The notes beneath the pieces were generated by a model that saw only the letters and a program-made list of their open reading frames with translations, was not told the DNA's origin and ran no database searches. Positions 26,291-29,653 of a stretch of DNA of 29,653 nucleotides are shown in pieces. Made by a program: the position numbers and the translations under genes. Position 1 is the first letter of the stretch, and every line of letters starts with the position of its first letter. Origin of the DNA: a virus; IMG/VR virus record IMGVR_UViG_3300046482_000135, positions 1 through 29,653 of that record, one strand, 5' to 3'.

Positions 26291-28375
26291 ATGGCAGGTC
26301 TGAGGCTGGTGTCGCCGGAGGGATTGCTTGCGCAGGAGGCGCAGGCCGATCAGGAAGCCGTTGCCGTCGACGCCGTTGCCGCCGATAACCAGAACATCCA
26401 GCTCAGCCTCGGCGCTTTCATCGACAACCAGTTCTCGATCATGAGCCGTCACCGTGACGGCGCCTCGGGCTGGTCGGACCGCCTCGTCACCGCCATGCGG
26501 GTGTTCAACGGCCAGTACGACAGCCAGAAGCTGATGGAAATCCGCAAGTTCGGCGGCTCGCAGATCTACGCCCGGCTGATCGCCACCAAGTGCCGCGGCG
26601 CCACTTCGCTGCTCCGCGACATCTACCTCAACACTGACAAGCCGTGGGGGCTCGAGCCGACGCCCGACCCGGTGCTGCCGGACGACATCACCATGGCTAT
26701 CGGCCAGCTGGTCGAGGCCGAGGTCGGCAACGCCATGCGCGGCATGCAGGAGCCGCCGTCGCCGGAGATGATCCGCGACCGCGTCAAGCAGCTGTTCAGC
26801 GCGGCCAAGAAGGCGGCGACCAAGAAGGCCCGCGAGGAGGCCGAGGTCGCCTTCCAGAAGCTCGACGACATCCTCGTCGAGGGCGAGTTCTACGAGGCGC
26901 TGTCGGCGATGCTTACCGACATCCCGCTGTTCCCGTTCTGCTGCCTCAAGGGACCGGTGGTGCGCGTCACGCCGCAGGTGACGTGGCGCGAGGGCACGGC
27001 GACCGTCATCAACAAGCCGCAGATGTTCTGGAACCGGGTGTCTCCCTTCGACATCTGGTGGACGCCCGGCGTCTCCAACATCAAGGACGCTGCCGTCATC
27101 GAGCGCTCGCGGCTGACGCGCTCCGACCTGAACGAGCTCATCGGCCTGCCCGGCTACGACCAGCAGGCGATCAGCGAGGTGCTGCGCTGGTACGGCAGGT
27201 CGGGCTACGTCGAGGCCAGCGCGTCGACCGTCGACACGCCGCGCGCCGTCATGGAGTCCCGCGAGGACCCGCGGATGAACGAGTCGGGCCTCATCGACAT
27301 GCTCGAGTACCACGGCTACGTGCAGGGCACGATGCTGGCCGACTACGGCATGGCGGTCGACGATCCGCTCAAGGACTACTTCGTCGACGCCTTCAAGATC
27401 GGCCGCTACATCATCAAGGTGCAGCTGTCGCCGTCGCTGAGGAAGCGGCCGTACTACTACGTTACGTCCTTCGAGAAGGTCCCCGGCACTGTCGTCGGCA
27501 ACGCCCTGCCGGACATCCTCTCGGACGTCGGAGATGCCGCCAATGCGGCTCTCCGATCGCTCATCAACAACATGTCGATCGCCAGCGGTCCACAGGTCGT
27601 CATCAACGACGACCGCGTCTCCGACAATCAGGACGGCGACGAGCTCTACCCGTGGAAGCGCTGGCACGTCACCACCGACCCGCTCGGCTCCAACAACGGC
27701 CAGCAGCCGGTGGTGTTCTTCAATGCCGACTCCCACGCCACGGAGCTGCTCGGCGTCTACGAGAAGTTCTCTCAGATCGCTGATGAACTTAGTGCCATCC
27801 CTAGGTACATCACCGGTTCCGAGAGGCTTGGCGGGGCCGGTCGGACAGCATCCGGCCTCGCCATGCTGATGGGCAACGCCGCCAAGATCCTGCAGACGGT
27901 GGCGTCCAACATCGACAAGGACATCATCGAGCCGTCGATCATGGAGCTCTACGACCTCGTCATGCTGACCGACAAGACCGGCATGCTGAGGGGCGACGAG
28001 GCGATAAAGGTGCTCGGCGTCAACGTCGCCATGCAGCGCGAGACGCAGCGCCAGCGGCAGCTCGAGTTCCTGCAGATCACGGCCAACCCCATCGACTCGC
28101 AGATCACCGGGGTGCGCGGTCGTGCCACGGTGCTGCGCGAGGTGTCGCGCGGCATCGGGCTCCCGGGGGAGGACATCGTCCCGCCGGACGATGAGATCAA
28201 GGCCCAGATGCAGGGAGCAGCGCCGGGACCGGGGGGCCAGCCTCCGGTTGGAGACGGAGGTGTTCCTCCGGGCGCACCACCGGGCGCTCCTGCTCCGCCA
28301 AACACCAACGTGGTCGGCGCTACGCCGGGCGCCGCTCCCGGGACCCCACCCAATCCGGCACAGGGGCCAGCATAG
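26291..28375 (+). CDS. Portal protein
   Basis: This 694-residue protein directly after TerL has the size and texture of podovirus-type portal (head-tail connector) proteins, which form the dodecameric DNA gate. Supporting segments are SRHRDGASGWSDRLVTAMRV near the start, the helical EAEVAFQKLDDILVEGEFYEAL, MFWNRVSPFDIWWTPGVSN, and the late TASGLAMLMGNAAKILQTVA followed by DKDIIEPSIMELYDLVM, typical of this portal group. The last 50 residues are Gly/Pro-rich and disordered. RBS is weak. A small basic set of late genes follows. Confidence 0.87.
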   Translation: MAGLRLVSPEGLLAQEAQADQEAVAVDAVAADNQNIQLSLGAFIDNQFSIMSRHRDGASGWSDRLVTAMRVFNGQYDSQKLMEIRKFGGSQIYARLIATKCRGATSLLRDIYLNTDKPWGLEPTPDPVLPDDITMAIGQLVEAEVGNAMRGMQEPPSPEMIRDRVKQLFSAAKKAATKKAREEAEVAFQKLDDILVEGEFYEALSAMLTDIPLFPFCCLKGPVVRVTPQVTWREGTATVINKPQMFWNRVSPFDIWWTPGVSNIKDAAVIERSRLTRSDLNELIGLPGYDQQAISEVLRWYGRSGYVEASASTVDTPRAVMESREDPRMNESGLIDMLEYHGYVQGTMLADYGMAVDDPLKDYFVDAFKIGRYIIKVQLSPSLRKRPYYYVTSFEKVPGTVVGNALPDILSDVGDAANAALRSLINNMSIASGPQVVINDDRVSDNQDGDELYPWKRWHVTTDPLGSNNGQQPVVFFNADSHATELLGVYEKFSQIADELSAIPRYITGSERLGGAGRTASGLAMLMGNAAKILQTVASNIDKDIIEPSIMELYDLVMLTDKTGMLRGDEAIKVLGVNVAMQRETQRQRQLEFLQITANPIDSQITGVRGRATVLREVSRGIGLPGEDIVPPDDEIKAQMQGAAPGPGGQPPVGDGGVPPGAPPGAPAPPNTNVVGATPGAAPGTPPNPAQGPA

Positions 28376-28384
28376 GAGGCCGAC

Positions 28385-28567
28385 ATGGCTGTGACCAAAG
28401 AGGAATACAATCGCAAGCTTCAGGAAGAGCTTGCACGCGTAAACAACGACAGGGACGAGGCAGTCCGCGCCACCAACATCGCGCTCGGCTACGGCAACAG
28501 CACCGCGCTCCAGTTCGATGTCCCCGATCACGAAGTGCCGACGGCGCAGCCCAAGGATGCAGGCTGA
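28385..28567 (+). CDS. Hypothetical late protein, 60 aa
   Basis: ATG after AGGAGG at 5 bases, 9 bases downstream of the portal stop. N-terminal half is a charged helix (EEYNRKLQEELARVNNDRDEAVRAT), probably a coiled coil; the rest is polar. Late-operon position suggests a virion or assembly role, not shown by sequence. Confidence 0.65.
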   Translation: MAVTKEEYNRKLQEELARVNNDRDEAVRATNIALGYGNSTALQFDVPDHEVPTAQPKDAG

Positions 28568-28770
28568 TGCCAGTCTCCGACATGGACAAGCGCGATATCG
28601 AGTCCATACAGGATGCGATACAGCGAGCGACGGGCAAGTGGCGGACTCCCGAAAGCGATTTCGAGGTCGCGTCGAAGTACCTGAGGACTCATCCCGGCAA
28701 CACGACGAGGCACGCCAAGGGCGGCAAGGTCGGCCACATCGCCAACAAGGGCTACAAGCGATTGAGGTAG
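28567..28770 (+). CDS. Hypothetical late protein, 67 aa
   Basis: Start overlaps the previous stop (TGATG). Sequence MDKRDIESIQDAIQRATGKW, then a basic end (HAKGGKVGHIANKGYKRLR). Part of a run of small, basic proteins after the portal. No family recognised. Confidence 0.62.
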   Translation: MPVSDMDKRDIESIQDAIQRATGKWRTPESDFEVASKYLRTHPGNTTRHAKGGKVGHIANKGYKRLR

Positions 28771-28780
28771 GAGAAGGAAC

Positions 28781-29056
28781 ATGGCCAAGTCTGTCAACGC
28801 AGGAAAGCAGTTCAAGTCGAAGCCGGCCGGTGCGCAGAAGGCGCAGGCCGGGCCATCCGGCAAGATGAAGAAATTCGGCGGTGCGCCGGCGCAGACGCCG
28901 GGGCAGAGCGCCCAGCTCGGGATGACGGGCAAGGGTCCCGACTTCCTGCAGGGCGGGCCGTCCGGCAAGATGGCCGGCGCCTCGAAGGTGTCGCCGCAGA
29001 AGGCCGGCGTGACGCACCGCACCAACGCGTCGAGCCGGTCGAGCTACGCGAAGTAG
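28781..29056 (+). CDS. Low-complexity basic late protein, 91 aa
   Basis: Good SD (AGGAGAAGG). Nearly all Lys, Gly, Ala, Pro, Gln and Ser, with a duplicated GPSGKM motif (about residues 24-30 and 59-65). Likely disordered and DNA- or protein-binding in the virion. Function unknown. Confidence 0.65.
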   Translation: MAKSVNAGKQFKSKPAGAQKAQAGPSGKMKKFGGAPAQTPGQSAQLGMTGKGPDFLQGGPSGKMAGASKVSPQKAGVTHRTNASSRSSYAK

Positions 29057-29060
29057 GACC

Positions 29061-29420
29061 ATGGCCCGGGCACCTCGAGCGAAGGTGCCGAAGACGTCGG
29101 GGGCCGGCGTCTCGCGCCTGTCGTACCAGCAGGGCTACGCCAAGGGGAACCGCGGCACGTCCGCAGCCGGCGGTGCCGTACCCGGCGTCGACAAGGCAGC
29201 GATGGACGAGGTCAAGCTGTCGCGCGGTCGGGCCAAGGGCGGCGGTGGCCGCAACATCAACGTCAGCTACGGCGAGACGCTGCCGGTCGGCGACCTGAAG
29301 GACATCAAGGCGCTCGGCGAGCTCAAGGCGCCGGCGCGGGACAACTACGTGAAGGACAGGAGCCGGACCAGCCCTGTCGCGGTGAAGGACAAGGGTCGGT
29401 CGGCCTATGCCAAGAAGTAA
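29061..29420 (+). CDS. Low-complexity basic late protein, 119 aa
   Basis: Starts 5 bases after the previous gene. Basic, Gly/Ala/Lys-rich, similar in texture to its neighbour (both end in S-x-Y-A-K), which suggests the two may be related by duplication. A short strand-rich stretch (RNINVSYGETLPVGDLKDI) is the only folded-looking part. Confidence 0.65.
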   Translation: MARAPRAKVPKTSGAGVSRLSYQQGYAKGNRGTSAAGGAVPGVDKAAMDEVKLSRGRAKGGGGRNINVSYGETLPVGDLKDIKALGELKAPARDNYVKDRSRTSPVAVKDKGRSAYAKK

Positions 29421-29577
29421 CGCAGACGTCTACTCGAAGAAGCTGCCGGCGCGCTCCGCGCTGCGGGCACTCGACAGGACCAAGCGCACGATCAACGACT
29501 ACGCGAAAGCGACGCCCATCGTTTCTAAGACGACGCAGTCGCCGATCGCCGAGATGCTCAAGCAGCCTAGGAGGTAG
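29407..29577 (+). CDS. Small basic late protein, 56 aa
   Basis: ATG at 29407 lies inside the end of the previous gene (14-base overlap); the stop is at 29575-29577. Basic and polar (VYSKKLPARSALRALDRTKRTINDYAKA). It continues the run of small basic proteins. SD is not clear, so coupling is likely. Confidence 0.58.
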   Translation: MPRSNADVYSKKLPARSALRALDRTKRTINDYAKATPIVSKTTQSPIAEMLKQPRR

Positions 29578-29579
29578 CG

Positions 29580-29653
29580 ATGCCCGGATATGATTGGTTC
29601 CAATCCAAGCAGGCGACGCCTGTGCAGAACTTCGGCCAAAGTCGCGGGTTTGG
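29580..29653 (+). CDS. Late protein, only the first 24 codons in window
   Basis: ATG at 29580 has AGGAGG 5 bases upstream. The frame MPGYDWFQSKQATPVQNFGQ continues to the edge. Too short to identify. Confidence 0.6.
   Translation, partial: MPGYDWFQSKQATPVQNFGQSRGF

Noticed and set aside
25358-29062. Very long open frame on the minus strand opposite TerL, portal and small late genes
   Set aside because: An artefact of GC-biased codons. The plus-strand genes are recognisable and have RBSs; the minus product looks like a frame shadow rich in His, Arg and Val.
1-29653. Integrase, attachment site or transposon marking a prophage border
   Set aside because: No tyrosine or serine recombinase, transposase or tRNA fragment is visible, so lysogeny can neither be shown nor excluded here.

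Overview
The window is a piece of a tailed double-stranded DNA phage (Caudoviricetes), or of a prophage. It carries a large terminase, a portal protein, a family A DNA polymerase and many short, tightly overlapping genes. There is no integrase, tRNA or bacterial housekeeping gene. The high GC content, the GC-biased third codon positions and a secreted ClpP-fold protein of a type common in Alphaproteobacteria suggest an alphaproteobacterial host, perhaps rhizobial; this is an inference. The sequence is cut inside a gene at both ends.

Layout. From 1 to about 22,470 nearly everything is read leftwards. The left part (1-6569) is a replication and recombination module: a Cys-cluster protein, an SNF2-type helicase, a VRR-NUC nuclease, a Cas4/RecB-like PD-(D/E)XK nuclease with a probable Fe-S cluster, a YkgJ-like Cys-rich protein and DNA polymerase. 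Next come a secreted ClpP-like protein, several unknown genes, and a block (10463-14230) with a HExxH/VWA protein, a MoxR/CobS-like AAA+ ATPase and a helical partner. From 14,316 to 21,303 there are about two dozen small early-type genes, including two helix-turn-helix proteins, interrupted by one rightward gene at 15061-15456. A 0.5 kb AT-rich stretch and a regulatory region (22,469-22,814) separate these from the rightward late block (22,815-end): an RHH protein, small genes, candidate TerS, TerL, portal and small basic proteins.

Regulation is the most unusual part. A 13-bp palindrome, TAGTGTSACACTA, occurs nine times without mismatch between 4.6 and 22.6 kb and never in the late genes. One copy fills the spacer of a consensus-like promoter (TTGACA-17-TAACAT). 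Four copies supply the TAG stop codon of the preceding gene. One is inside a coding region. This resembles the dispersed repressor sites ('stoperators') of cluster A mycobacteriophages, but with a different, palindromic sequence. Three small DNA-binding proteins in the window are candidate binders.

A second possible regulatory layer is an undescribed-looking rightward RNA of about 120 nt at 6621-6743, between the polymerase and the next gene. It has its own promoter-like sequence, an 11-bp closing stem and a rho-independent terminator. Its predicted unpaired centre is perfectly complementary over 13 nt to the ribosome-binding region of the secreted ClpP-like gene 1 kb away. Four leftward terminator hairpins also share a conserved tail, TTTCTCGTTGC.
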